From contig JRWQ01000001.1 of NCBI GenBank assembly GCA_000775715.1, positions 62,001 through 126,000 of the forward strand: DNA of 64,000 nucleotides, in the 5' to 3' direction. Shown piece by piece: positions 27,295 through 36,859 of the stretch. The position numbers and the translations under genes are program-made. A model generated the notes under the pieces. The model was not told the origin of the DNA and ran no database searches. It was given only the letters and a program-made list of their open reading frames with translations. Every line of letters begins with the position of its first letter. The stretch's first letter is position 1. The stretch comes from Vibrio tubiashii (GTDB taxonomy: Bacteria > Pseudomonadota > Gammaproteobacteria > Enterobacterales > Vibrionaceae).

Positions 27295-27491
27295 AACGAC
27301 TACCTCTTGCGGAAATCCTATCTCCGCGCAATTAAATTTGAGGAATGTCGCCAACTAACATCATGTCAACTCACCTAATACAACAAACACAATCAGGTAA
27401 GACTCTTTACTGTTGATAATTTTATTTTTAAGTGTAAGCAGGAATACTCAACTTTACGACTATAAAACCGAAAAAATAAACTTACGAACCA

Positions 27492-28250
27492 CTACATCCT
27501 TATTCCGCCATCAACTTCAATGACTCGCCCATTGATATAGTCGTTCTCAAAAATAAACTTCACTGTGTTCGCTATTTCTGAAGTTTCTCCCATACGCCCT
27601 GCAGGGATCATAGACTCTAATCGAGCGATAGCCTCTGGCTTCATCTGCGCAGCCATTGGTGTCTTGATAACGCCTGGGGCGATAGCAGCCGCGCGAATGC
27701 CAAACTTAGCTAGCTCTTTCGCCCACGTGGTCGCAAGAGTAGCAACAGCGGCTTTGGAAGCGGCATAGTTGGTTTGGCCAATGTTCCCAGCACGAGCAAC
27801 ACTAGAGATATTGATGATCAGACCTTTTCGCTTGGTTTTAATCATACTCGCTGCAGCTTCTCGGCCACAGAGAAACGTCCCGGTTAAGTTGACATCAATC
27901 ACCGAGTTAAACTGCTCCAATGGCATCTTAGTGATTTGCCCATCTTTCACTTTAACAAGTAGCCCATCTCTAAGGATACCCGCATTGTTGATCAAACCAT
28001 CCAACTGACCAAAATCCGTGACAATGTCACTAAATACCTGTTCAACCTGTACCTCACTTGTGACATCAGCAGCATAGATTAACGCTTTGACACCTAGCAT
28101 ATGGCATTGTCGCTGTGTCTCTAGCAGTGCATCTTCGTTTACATCGATTAGGGCCAACTCAGAACCTGCATGAGCTAAAGTCACCGCCATCATCTGCCCT
28201 AACCCCTGACCAGCCCCAGTAATCGCGACGACGCTCTCTTTCAAGATCAT
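27492..28250 (-). CDS. SDR dehydrogenase of the valine/isoleucine operon
   Basis: A 252-residue short-chain dehydrogenase with TGAGQGLG (NAD-binding), NNAG, the catalytic Ser in ISSVARAG, YAASK (Tyr/Lys) and a C-terminal VDGGIRM. As last gene of the seven-gene operon it is the likely 3-hydroxy-2-methylbutyryl-CoA (or 3-hydroxyacyl-CoA) dehydrogenase of isoleucine breakdown. This assignment comes from context, because SDR substrate cannot be read from these motifs. It starts 12 bp after mmsB. Confidence 0.85.
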   Translation of the reverse strand: MILKESVVAITGAGQGLGQMMAVTLAHAGSELALIDVNEDALLETQRQCHMLGVKALIYAADVTSEVQVEQVFSDIVTDFGQLDGLINNAGILRDGLLVKVKDGQITKMPLEQFNSVIDVNLTGTFLCGREAAASMIKTKRKGLIINISSVARAGNIGQTNYAASKAAVATLATTWAKELAKFGIRAAAIAPGVIKTPMAAQMKPEAIARLESMIPAGRMGETSEIANTVKFIFENDYINGRVIEVDGGIRM

Positions 28251-28262
28251 GTCTACCTATCC

Positions 28263-29168
28263 TTATTCCTGCGAGCTCTTTGACTGATAAAACGCAAACA
28301 AACTAGAAAAATCGAGCTCTTCATTGCCATTCATGTTGTGAAAAGCGTAGAGGTTACGAGCCAATGATCCCATAGGAACCGAAGATTGGCTTTTTGCTGC
28401 TGCTTCTAATCCAAGGCCAAGATCTTTTAGCATTAATTTGCTCATAAAGCCTGGTTGGTATTGTTTCGATGCTGGCGCATTTTCCATTACTCCCGGACAA
28501 GGGTTATATAGCTCAAGCGCCCAGTTTCTACCTGAACTCTGCAACATAATATTTGACAACACTTTAGGGTCGAGACCGTTATCAATACCTAGATTAAGGG
28601 CTTCACAAGTGCCAGACATTAATATCCCAAGCATCAAGTTGTTACAGATCTTACCCATTTGACCTGAACCTACGTCTCCGGCATGGAAAATGTTTTTTCC
28701 CATGTGCTGCAAAATCATTTGAGCATTGGTGAAAGCCTCATCGCTACCGCCAACGATAAAGGTCAGCGTGCCTGCATGTGCCCCCGCGACACCGCCGGAA
28801 ACCGGGGCATCGACAAACTTAACGCCCTTTTCATCTGCTGCGGCACCGACTAACCGCGCTGATTCAGGATCTATCGTCGACGAGTCAATGACCAAAGCAT
28901 CTTTGCTGATATGGTTAAGTAATCCTTGTCCATCACTGCCTATAAAAACCGACCTAACATGTTCGCCAGCAGGTAACATGCTAATCACCACATCAGCGCC
29001 CTCAACAACATTTTTCAAAGAGTCGCAGACCTTAGCCCCCGCTTCGGCCAGTGGTTTGGTTAGGCTCTCAACTAAGTCATAGACTTGAACATTGAATCCA
29101 GCCGAGATGAGATTACGTGCCATCGGTGCGCCCATGTTACCTAACCCGATGAATGCGATGGTTTCCAT
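28263..29168 (-). CDS. mmsB: 3-Hydroxyisobutyrate dehydrogenase
   Basis: A 301-residue beta-hydroxyacid dehydrogenase. It has FIGLGNMGAPMARNL, the substrate loop DAPVSGGVAGAHAGTL, the catalytic Lys in GQMGKICNN and the C-terminal helical domain with YQPGFMSKLMLKDLGLGLEAA. It oxidises 3-hydroxyisobutyrate to methylmalonate semialdehyde, the substrate of MmsA, which is in the same operon. Confidence 0.95.
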   Translation of the reverse strand: METIAFIGLGNMGAPMARNLISAGFNVQVYDLVESLTKPLAEAGAKVCDSLKNVVEGADVVISMLPAGEHVRSVFIGSDGQGLLNHISKDALVIDSSTIDPESARLVGAAADEKGVKFVDAPVSGGVAGAHAGTLTFIVGGSDEAFTNAQMILQHMGKNIFHAGDVGSGQMGKICNNLMLGILMSGTCEALNLGIDNGLDPKVLSNIMLQSSGRNWALELYNPCPGVMENAPASKQYQPGFMSKLMLKDLGLGLEAAAKSQSSVPMGSLARNLYAFHNMNGNEELDFSSLFAFYQSKSSQE

Positions 29169-29189
29169 AAGTCATGCTCCTGAAAGTGG

Positions 29190-30320
29190 TTAGTAATGCC
29201 CGAGTTGAAATAGAGGATGATTCTCATCATCCCAAAGAGGAGTAAACAAACCTTCAATAACCTGCTCATCAACCTCGGCAACGCTCTTATACCGCCAGTT
29301 AGGCTCGCCATCCTTATCGATGAGTCTCGAACGTACCCCTTCACGAAACTCTCCAAGTAAGGCGCTTCGGACTGAAAGAGTCAGCTCTAAACGAAAACAA
29401 TCCGCTAGCGAGAGGTTGTGGTGATCAATCATCTGGCGATAGCAGATATGAGCACTAATCGGACTGCCCTGCTTAAGGTTATTCTTGGCCGTTTCTAGCC
29501 AAGGTTCACTTATATCGAGCGCATCAATTTGCTCGACGACTTGCGTGATATTCTCGCCGTGACATGCCCTTTGTATGTGAGGTAAATAACGGCTGATCTG
29601 CGTTGCAGGAGCCTGCTCTTGGGCTTCCATTTGTAAAGACTCAAGCATTTCTGTGACCACTTCATAAGCGTCATCACCACAATCCCAGTCTGCGACTTGG
29701 AGTTGCTCTAGCAATGTTGCTTTGCTACTCGACAGTACCATGTGATCAGCCAAGTGAAGTTGAAGTGCATCAGCAGCATTGACCATCATCCCTGTCAAAC
29801 CTAGAAATAGCCCCATTCCGTCATCGAGACGATTTAAAAACCATGTTCCGCCAACATCTGGGTATAAGCCAATACTGATTTCCGGCATCGCAAGGCGCGA
29901 GCTTGGCGTAACCACTTTGTGACTAGAGCCCATATAGAGGCCCATGCCCCCGCCCATAACGATGCCCTGCCCCCATGCAATGATAGGTTTACAATAGGTA
30001 TGGATTAAATAGTCACATTGATATTCGATGGTAAAAAAGTGGGTGCAGAAATCTTCTATCTGCGCATCCGTCGATTCGTGCATCACCCTGTACATAGTGC
30101 GTACATCACCCCCGGCGCAAAATGCTTTATCTCCTGCCCCCTCAAGTAGCACACAGATGATGGTGTCGTCATCGTGCCACTTATTTAGTTGGTGCTTCAA
30201 GCTAGTCAGCATATCCAACGAAAGGGCATTTAAAGATGCCGCGTTATCTAACGTCGCGATGGCAATTTTATGCTCGCTGTCACTACAGGGCAGCTCAGCA
30301 AAATGAACAGATTCCCTCAT
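29190..30320 (-). CDS. 3-Hydroxyisobutyryl-CoA hydrolase
   Basis: A 376-residue crotonase-fold protein, the length of HIBYL-CoA hydrolases rather than hydratases. It has GAGDKAFCAGGDVRTMY for the oxyanion hole, and MPEISIGLYPDVGGTWFLNRL with the Glu and Asp used for thioester hydrolysis. The C-terminal part has SVRSALLGEFREGVRSRLIDKD. It frees 3-hydroxyisobutyrate for MmsB. It lies 21 bp from mmsB and 17 bp from the hydratase. Confidence 0.92.
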   Translation of the reverse strand: MRESVHFAELPCSDSEHKIAIATLDNAASLNALSLDMLTSLKHQLNKWHDDDTIICVLLEGAGDKAFCAGGDVRTMYRVMHESTDAQIEDFCTHFFTIEYQCDYLIHTYCKPIIAWGQGIVMGGGMGLYMGSSHKVVTPSSRLAMPEISIGLYPDVGGTWFLNRLDDGMGLFLGLTGMMVNAADALQLHLADHMVLSSSKATLLEQLQVADWDCGDDAYEVVTEMLESLQMEAQEQAPATQISRYLPHIQRACHGENITQVVEQIDALDISEPWLETAKNNLKQGSPISAHICYRQMIDHHNLSLADCFRLELTLSVRSALLGEFREGVRSRLIDKDGEPNWRYKSVAEVDEQVIEGLFTPLWDDENHPLFQLGHY

Positions 30321-30337
30321 ATTGCTTCCTCCTAAAC

Positions 30338-31126
30338 CTAACTATTTTTCCACTCCGGGCGGCGTTTCTCCAAAAAGGCATTAACGCCCTCGGTTTGGTC
30401 CTGAGTATCAAATAGGTGGATAAACAGTTCTCGCTCTTTCAATAGTCCGTGGGAAATTGGGTGATTACGGGTGTTTTGGATTAATGACTTACACGCAGTA
30501 ACCGAAGACGGCGATTGGTTTGCGACCATTTCAGCAAGGCGAACGGCTGTCTCTAATGCCTTTCCTTGCTCAACCACTTCTTCCACTAAACGAATTTCTA
30601 GTGCCTTTTCCGCACTCACTTGTTCGCCGCATAGTATGATTCGTTTTGCCCAGCCTTCCCCCACCAGCGCGGTAAGATTTTGCGTGCCTCCCGCACATGG
30701 CAATAGACCCACTTTAGCCTCGGGTAAAGCCAGCATTGCCTGCTGTTCAACGACTCTAATATCACAGGCTAGAGCGACCTCTAGCCCACCGCCCATTGCG
30801 TAACCATTAATCGCAGCAATTGAGACGCCTCGAAATGCACTTAAGGTTTCAAACGCTTCGCCAAACACCCGCGCCATCTCCGCAGCAACACGTGTATCAC
30901 CCGAAGCAAACAAGTTAAGATCCGCACCTGCAGAGAAGAACTTGTCGCCTTGCCCAGTAATCACTAACGCGTAGACATCTAAGTTATCATTGAACTCTAA
31001 CACTAAGCTTTTTAACTGATTCAAACTCTGTTTAGTCCAGGTATTGGCTGGCGGATTGTTCATGGTTAGCACAGCCACATGGTTGTCAATCTTATGTTCA
31101 ATCGAATTGATGGTTTGCTGAGACAT
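30338..31126 (-). CDS. Enoyl-CoA hydratase of the valine/isoleucine operon
   Basis: A 262-residue crotonase with GQGDKFFSAGADLNLFASG, INGYAMGGGLEVALACDIRV and LPEAKVGLLPCAGGTQNL, carrying the catalytic Glu positions. Its position between the acyl-CoA dehydrogenase and the hydrolase fits hydration of methacrylyl-CoA and tiglyl-CoA. The final SSP...HPISHGLLKERELFIHLFDTQDQTEGVNAF pattern is typical for this branch. Confidence 0.88.
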   Translation of the reverse strand: MSQQTINSIEHKIDNHVAVLTMNNPPANTWTKQSLNQLKSLVLEFNDNLDVYALVITGQGDKFFSAGADLNLFASGDTRVAAEMARVFGEAFETLSAFRGVSIAAINGYAMGGGLEVALACDIRVVEQQAMLALPEAKVGLLPCAGGTQNLTALVGEGWAKRIILCGEQVSAEKALEIRLVEEVVEQGKALETAVRLAEMVANQSPSSVTACKSLIQNTRNHPISHGLLKERELFIHLFDTQDQTEGVNAFLEKRRPEWKNS

Positions 31127-31137
31127 AATCGATTCCC

Positions 31138-32292
31138 TTAGAGTATTTGCGAGCCTTCGCTTAGTAACCGTCGTGCGATGATTAGGCGCATGATCTCATT
31201 GGTTCCTTCGAGTATTTGATGGACTCTGACATCTCTGAAATGGCGCTCCAACGGATACTCTTTGATATAACCATAGCCGCCAAACAACTGAAGCGCCTGA
31301 TCACAGACCTTAAAACCCACATCGGTAGCGAATCGTTTCGCCATTGCGCAGTAAGCTGTTGCGTTTGGGTCGCCAAGGTCTAATTTGCTTGCCGCCAGCC
31401 TGACCATTTGCCGCGCGGCGATCAACTCTGTTGCCATATCAGCCAACTTAAACTGCAGCGCCTGAAAGCTTGCCAGTGCATTGCCGAACTGTTTACGCTC
31501 CTTGCTATATTCAAGTGCAAGGTTTAATGCTTGTTGCGCGGTTCCGACGGAACAGGTGGCGATGTTGATCCGTCCGCCATCGAGCCCTTTCATCGCAAAA
31601 GTGAAGCCCTGTCCCTCTTCTCCAAGCAAGTACTCTTTAGGAACGACAACATTTTCAAATGTGATGCTTCGTGTTGGCTGGGAGTTCCAACCCATTTTCG
31701 GCTCTTTGCGACCGTAGCTAATACCTTGGCTATCAGCAGGTACCACGAATGCCGAGATTCCTTTTGCGCCCTGTTCACCCGTCCGAGCCATTACTACCAG
31801 CACATCGGTTTCGCCAGCACCGGAGATAAACACCTTGCTGCCGTTAATCACATATCCTTGCTCGGTTAATTTGGCGGTTGTGGTTAATGAAGCAGCATCT
31901 GAACCCGCATTCGGCTCGGTCAAACAGTACGAGCCTAACCATTCGCCGCTAATCACCTTAGGACAAAACTGTTCTTGAACCTCTTGAGTAGCAAAGCAGC
32001 CAATCATCCATGAAACCATATTGTGGATGGTCATAAATGCCGTGGTTGAAGTACAACCCATGGCGAGCTGCTCAAAAACAATAGACGAGTCTAAGCGGCT
32101 CAAACCCAGTCCACCCTGCTCTTCCGGCGTATACAGACCAAGAAAACCAAGCTCTCCAGCCTGCTTGAGAACCTCTTTAGGGAAAATTTGTTGTTCATCC
32201 CACGCCGCAGCATTCGGCATAAGCTGCTCTTTGGCAAACTGGCTTGCAGTATCGGCAAAAGCGACTTGGTCTTCATTTAACTCGAATTCCAT
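31138..32292 (-). CDS. Acyl-CoA dehydrogenase (isobutyryl/2-methylbutyryl-CoA type)
   Basis: A 384-residue FAD-dependent acyl-CoA dehydrogenase: YCLTEPNAGSDAASLTT, the FAD loop, and QLFGGYGYIKEYPLERHFRDVRV. The catalytic Glu is in the C-terminal position (ILEGTNEIMR), as in short-chain and isobutyryl-CoA dehydrogenases. This differs from LiuA across the divergent promoter, which carries Gly-Ala-Gly there. It probably oxidises isobutyryl-CoA and 2-methylbutyryl-CoA. Confidence 0.88.
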   Translation of the reverse strand: MEFELNEDQVAFADTASQFAKEQLMPNAAAWDEQQIFPKEVLKQAGELGFLGLYTPEEQGGLGLSRLDSSIVFEQLAMGCTSTTAFMTIHNMVSWMIGCFATQEVQEQFCPKVISGEWLGSYCLTEPNAGSDAASLTTTAKLTEQGYVINGSKVFISGAGETDVLVVMARTGEQGAKGISAFVVPADSQGISYGRKEPKMGWNSQPTRSITFENVVVPKEYLLGEEGQGFTFAMKGLDGGRINIATCSVGTAQQALNLALEYSKERKQFGNALASFQALQFKLADMATELIAARQMVRLAASKLDLGDPNATAYCAMAKRFATDVGFKVCDQALQLFGGYGYIKEYPLERHFRDVRVHQILEGTNEIMRLIIARRLLSEGSQIL

Positions 32293-32301
32293 AACGCCTC
32301 C

Positions 32302-33795
32302 TTATCGAAGCTGAATCGTCATGTTAGGGCCGCTTGGGATATCGTCATCAAACCAACGCGCCGTAACAGTTTTGGTTTCGGTATAAAAACGCACCGCCTG
32401 CTTACCATAAGCGTGGAGGTCACCATAGAAGCTACCTCGCCAACCGGTAAAGGAGAAAAACGGCAGCGGAACAGGAATGGGAACATTAATCCCTACCTGC
32501 CCGACCAAAATCTCATGTTGGAACTTTCTCGCTGCTGCGCCACTGGCGGTAAAAATAGATGTGCCATTGCCATAAGGGTTATTGTTGATTAGCGCTATTG
32601 CCTCTTCCAACGTTTCAACCTCGATACAAACGAGCACAGGGCCAAAGATCTCTTGTTGGTAGATCGCCATATCAGTGGTCACCTTGCTAAACAAAGTTGG
32701 CGCGAGCCAGTTACCATCTGGAAAACCTACAACTTCGCAGTTCAGTCCATCGAGTACGCATTTGGCTCCCTGAGCTTTGCCCTCTTCAATCAAGCTAGTC
32801 ACTCGCTGCTTTGCCTGTTTGCTGATCAGCGGCCCATAACCTGCCTGATCATCGTTCCAAGCCCCCGGTTTAACTTTCGCCATCTCAACCGCTAAGTCAT
32901 CAACCCACTGTTTTGAACTGCCAACAAACACAGCCACAGAAATTGCCATACAACGTTGCCCCGCTGCGCCCACCGAAGAGCCAACCAAGTTGCTAATCAC
33001 TTGCTCTTTGCTTGCGTCAGGCATCACCACCATATGATTTTTCGCTCCTGCAAACGCTTGAACTCGCTTATGGTGAGCTGTTCCTGTTTGGTAGATGTGT
33101 TTGGCAACAGGCACAGAACCGACAAAAGAAACCGCTTTAATCATTGGGTGCTTGAGCAAGTAATCGACCTGAGTCTTATTGCCGTGAACAATCTGCAACG
33201 TTCCTTTAGGCGCTCCGGCTAACTCAAATAGCTCAGCTAAGCGCATCGCGGTTAGTGGTACCTGCTCTGAAGGCTTAAGAACGAAGGTGTTACCTGCTGC
33301 TATCGCTAATGGGAACATCCACAAAGGGATCATGGCAGGGAAATTAAATGGCGTGATCCCGCAGCAAACACCCAGAGGTTGGATCAACGAATAGGAGTCG
33401 ATATCGGTCGCGACATTCTCAACCGTTTCCCCCATCATATTGCTGGCAATGTTGGCCGCTTGCTCTACCACTTCAATGCCTCGCCAAACATCACCTTTGG
33501 CATCAACCGTTGTTTTACCCGTCTCTTTTGAAACGATAACTGCTAGCTCATCATGATGCTCTTTGAGCAGATGTTGGTACTTCAACATCACACGCGCACG
33601 CTCAGACACAGCGACGTTTTTCCACTGTTCAAACACACTTTGTGCGTTGGCAATCGCTCGCTCTATTTCATCTTCCGTCGCACACGGTAACTCAGCAATG
33701 ATCTGGTTAGTGGCTGGGTTAGTCACATCTATCCAGTCGTTGGTTTCCGATTGGCAAAACTCACCACCAATAAATAACGAGACGATTTGTGTCAT
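32302..33795 (-). CDS. mmsA: Methylmalonate-semialdehyde dehydrogenase (CoA-acylating)
   Basis: A 497-residue aldehyde dehydrogenase of the MmsA class: [51 protein letters not shown], the catalytic Cys in [14 protein letters not shown], and [25 protein letters not shown] near the end. It converts methylmalonate semialdehyde to propionyl-CoA. It lies 36 bp from the thiolase gene. Confidence 0.96.
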   Translation of the reverse strand: MTQIVSLFIGGEFCQSETNDWIDVTNPATNQIIAELPCATEDEIERAIANAQSVFEQWKNVAVSERARVMLKYQHLLKEHHDELAVIVSKETGKTTVDAKGDVWRGIEVVEQAANIASNMMGETVENVATDIDSYSLIQPLGVCCGITPFNFPAMIPLWMFPLAIAAGNTFVLKPSEQVPLTAMRLAELFELAGAPKGTLQIVHGNKTQVDYLLKHPMIKAVSFVGSVPVAKHIYQTGTAHHKRVQAFAGAKNHMVVMPDASKEQVISNLVGSSVGAAGQRCMAISVAVFVGSSKQWVDDLAVEMAKVKPGAWNDDQAGYGPLISKQAKQRVTSLIEEGKAQGAKCVLDGLNCEVVGFPDGNWLAPTLFSKVTTDMAIYQQEIFGPVLVCIEVETLEEAIALINNNPYGNGTSIFTASGAAARKFQHEILVGQVGINVPIPVPLPFFSFTGWRGSFYGDLHAYGKQAVRFYTETKTVTARWFDDDIPSGPNMTIQLR

Positions 33796-33831
33796 TGCTC
33801 TGTCCTTTTAAGCTTTTTGTTAAACTAAGTA

Positions 33832-35043
33832 TTAAACGGAAACTTCAATGGCGATTGCCGTCGCTTCTCCACCGCCTATACATATGGCAGCAATGCCCTT
33901 CATCGCTTTGCGTCGGCTCGCATCACCATCGACTCCATAGGCTTGTAGCTGTCTTAGGCTATATATCAGAGTAGTTAAAATTCGTGCACCACTTGCCCCT
34001 ATTGGGTGCCCTAATGCGCAAGCACCACCCTTAATGTTGACTTTACTATTGTCTAACTTGAGTTGATCGGCGGCAATTTGCGCTACCACAGCAAAGGCTT
34101 CGTTGATCTCCCATAGATCGACATCGTTCACTTCCCAATCTAATCGTGACAGTAATTGCTCTATCGCGTGAACTGGTGCAACCGTAAACTCTGCAGGTTG
34201 CCTAGCATGCGTTGAGTGACCTTTAATAATCGCTAAAGGCTTTAACTCATGATGCTTAGCCTGAGCCGCGTCCATTACTAAGAGCACCGCTGCACCATCA
34301 GATATCGCGCTCGAGTTCGCAGCAGTAATAGTGCCCTGTTTTGCAAAGGCTGGTTTTAGTTGGGGGATCTTGTTTGGCTCAATGGTTCGAGGCAGTTCGT
34401 CGTAATCGAGTATTTGGCCATCGGCTAGTTCAACCTCAACCATTTCATCTGCAAACATATTCTGTTTATCGGCCGAGATTGCTCGGTACACTGACTGTTT
34501 CGCCCAATCATCCATTCGCTCACGGGTATATTCGAGCTTGTCAGCGATTTGCTGACCATAGACGCCCATGAGCTCACCTTGGTAGGCATCTTGCAAACCA
34601 TCTAAGAACATATGGTCATAAGTGGTTTTGTGGCCTAAACGCATTCCACTACGCGACTCTTTAAGCAGATATGGGGCATTGGTCATGCTCTCCATTCCAC
34701 CCGCTAAAGCAGATTGAATCGCTCCGGCTTTGATCGAATCATATGCTAGCATCACCGCCTTCATGCCTGAGCCACACACCTTATTGACTGTTGTGCATGG
34801 TGTACTTTGGTCAACGCCACCACCTAGTGCCGCTTGACGCGCAGGCGCCTGACCACATCCCGCAGGCAGTACGCATCCCATATAGACTTCATCTAGGGTC
34901 GCAGACGTTAGGTTGGCTTGCTCAAGCGTAGCTTGAATCGCCATCGCACCCAACTGAGGAGCAGAGTATTCAGCAAGCATGCCTTGAAACTTACCCATAG
35001 GAGTCCGTTTTGCCGACACTATCCAAATCTCTTTATCCTGCAT
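33832..35043 (-). CDS. Acetyl-CoA acyltransferase (thiolase) of the valine/isoleucine operon
   Basis: A 403-residue thiolase with the nucleophilic Cys in VNKVCGSGMKAVMLAYDSI, INEAFAVV, the His motif ALGHPIGASGARI and the second Cys in AAICIGGGEA. It should cleave 2-methylacetoacetyl-CoA to acetyl-CoA and propionyl-CoA in isoleucine breakdown. First gene of the leftward operon; it faces liuR across 193 bp that contain two operator-like repeats. Confidence 0.9.
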   Translation of the reverse strand: MQDKEIWIVSAKRTPMGKFQGMLAEYSAPQLGAMAIQATLEQANLTSATLDEVYMGCVLPAGCGQAPARQAALGGGVDQSTPCTTVNKVCGSGMKAVMLAYDSIKAGAIQSALAGGMESMTNAPYLLKESRSGMRLGHKTTYDHMFLDGLQDAYQGELMGVYGQQIADKLEYTRERMDDWAKQSVYRAISADKQNMFADEMVEVELADGQILDYDELPRTIEPNKIPQLKPAFAKQGTITAANSSAISDGAAVLLVMDAAQAKHHELKPLAIIKGHSTHARQPAEFTVAPVHAIEQLLSRLDWEVNDVDLWEINEAFAVVAQIAADQLKLDNSKVNIKGGACALGHPIGASGARILTTLIYSLRQLQAYGVDGDASRRKAMKGIAAICIGGGEATAIAIEVSV

Positions 35044-35101
35044 GGCGCTGATCCTTTGATTTACCCTTGCTTAGCAACTCCACTCAAGCTCGGTTAATTT
35101 C

Positions 35102-35147
35102 TTGACGTTTACGTAAGCATAGCACTAACATTTACGTAAACGTAAAG
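35102..35147. promoter_or_regulatory. Two LiuR-like operators between the divergent operons
   Basis: TGACGTTTACGTAAGCA (35103-35119) and TTTACGTAAACGTAAAG (35131-35147). The two copies of a TTTACGTAAACGT-type imperfect palindrome are 28 bp apart centre to centre, the kind bound by the MerR-family LiuR. Position suggests that both operons answer to the same regulator. Confidence 0.75.
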
Positions 35148-35236
35148 TAACAACTAAAAACTACAAAACGATTTTTGCTTCAGCCGATGTTGATTGGCTC
35201 AAGACCCAAGAAAATTAAACTAGGAATTGAACTGCA

Positions 35237-35614
35237 GTGGATAAGTACAAAATTAGCGACCTAGCAAAAGAGTTCGACATTACAACGCGCAGCATCCGTT
35301 TTTATGAGGATGAAGGGCTAATTCAACCAGAGCGCAAAGGCAGTATGCGGATTTACAACCGCCGTGATAAAACGCGTTTGAAACTGATACTACGCGGCAA
35401 AAGGTTGGGCTTCTCACTTGCAGAAATTCGTGAACTGTTTGAGCTGTACGACACTCATCAAGGTGATACTCAGTTAACTGAAATGCTCAAGATAATTGAT
35501 GAGAAAGAGGCGGTGCTGATGCGCCAACTCGATGATATTAAAAACATGCTTGAAGATTTGAATGTCGCCAGAGAGCGATGTGAAAAAGCCCTGTTGGTCA
35601 GCCAAACCGACTAG
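35237..35614 (+). CDS. liuR: MerR-family regulator LiuR
   Basis: A 125-residue MerR-type activator/repressor. The N-terminal winged HTH (YKISDLAKEFDITTRSIRFYEDEGLI, PERKGSMRIYNRRD) is followed by a dimerisation helix (TEMLKIIDEKEAVLMRQLDDI). It lacks the metal-binding Cys of CueR/MerR, as expected for the branched-chain regulator. First gene of the rightward liu operon. Confidence 0.9.
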   Translation: MDKYKISDLAKEFDITTRSIRFYEDEGLIQPERKGSMRIYNRRDKTRLKLILRGKRLGFSLAEIRELFELYDTHQGDTQLTEMLKIIDEKEAVLMRQLDDIKNMLEDLNVARERCEKALLVSQTD

Positions 35615-35676
35615 CTAGATTTACCGTCTTCGAGTGATTTATATCCACGCGGCTATGTGTCGCACTCGGAGGCGTT

Positions 35677-36846
35677 ATGCTAGCAAACTATACCCCTCTA
35701 AATTTCGGGTTAGATGAATCTATCAACTTGCTGCGCGAACATGTCAGCGGATTTGCTCAATCCGAAATAGCGCCACTTGCAGCAGAAATTGATCACTCAA
35801 ACAGTTTTCCAAATCAGTTGTGGCCTCTTCTAGGAGAAATGGGTTTATTGGGCGTAACCGTCTCTGAGCATTATGGTGGAGCGGAAATGGGCTATCTCGC
35901 CCATGTCGTTGCCATGGAAGAGTTAAGCCGCGCTTCCGCCTCTGTTGCTCTAAGTTATGGCGCCCACTCCAATCTTTGTGTCAATCAAATCTTCCGCAAT
36001 GGCAATGATGCCCAACGGGAAAAATACTTGCCCAAGCTAGTTGCAGGCACTCATGTCGGTGCCCTCGCGATGAGTGAGCCTAACGCTGGTTCTGACGTGG
36101 TGAGCATGCAGCTAAAAGCGGAACTCAAAGGCGACCATTACCTACTCAACGGCTGCAAAATGTGGATCACCAATGGGCCAGACGCCGACGTACTGGTGGT
36201 TTACGCTAAAACGCAGCCGACCAAAGGCTCCCACGGCATTAGCGCCTTTATCATCGAAAAAGACTTTGACGGTTTCAGCCACGCACAGAAGCTAGACAAA
36301 CTGGGTATGCGCGGCTCCAACACCTGCGAGCTAGTATTCAAAAATTGTCCTGTCCCTGTAGAAAATGTGCTTGGGGAAGTAAACCAAGGGGTCAAAGTGC
36401 TAATGAGTGGGCTGGATTATGAGCGTGTTGTTCTCGCTGCTGGCCCGTTGGGAATCATGCAAGCCTGCCTAGACCTAGTTATTCCCTATATCCACGATCG
36501 CAAACAGTTTGGCCAGTCAATTGGAGAATTCCAGCTGGTTCAAGCCAAAGTTGCTGACATGTACACCCGCACCAATGCCGCACGCGCTTACTTATATGCA
36601 GTCGCCAATGCTTGCGATGACGGGCACGCCACGCGCAAAGATGCTGCAGGGGTGATTCTCTATTGTGCGGAGCTCGCTACTCAAATCGCGCTCGACGCCA
36701 TTCAACTGTTAGGCGGCAATGGCTACATCAATGAGTTCCCAGCAGGCCGTCTGCTCAGAGACGCCAAGCTATACGAAATTGGTGCAGGTACATCTGAAAT
36801 TCGCCGTATGCTCATTGGCCGTGAGCTATTCGAAGAAACCCGCTAA
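35677..36846 (+). CDS. liuA: Isovaleryl-CoA dehydrogenase LiuA
   Basis: A 389-residue acyl-CoA dehydrogenase. The C-terminal Glu of other family members is replaced ([12 protein letters not shown]), while a Glu is present in [18 protein letters not shown], the helix-G catalytic position special to isovaleryl-CoA dehydrogenases. This and the liu neighbours fix the substrate. It converts isovaleryl-CoA to 3-methylcrotonyl-CoA and passes electrons to ETF. Confidence 0.95.
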   Translation: MLANYTPLNFGLDESINLLREHVSGFAQSEIAPLAAEIDHSNSFPNQLWPLLGEMGLLGVTVSEHYGGAEMGYLAHVVAMEELSRASASVALSYGAHSNLCVNQIFRNGNDAQREKYLPKLVAGTHVGALAMSEPNAGSDVVSMQLKAELKGDHYLLNGCKMWITNGPDADVLVVYAKTQPTKGSHGISAFIIEKDFDGFSHAQKLDKLGMRGSNTCELVFKNCPVPVENVLGEVNQGVKVLMSGLDYERVVLAAGPLGIMQACLDLVIPYIHDRKQFGQSIGEFQLVQAKVADMYTRTNAARAYLYAVANACDDGHATRKDAAGVILYCAELATQIALDAIQLLGGNGYINEFPAGRLLRDAKLYEIGAGTSEIRRMLIGRELFEETR

Positions 36847-36859
36847 TAAGGTGCTTTCT

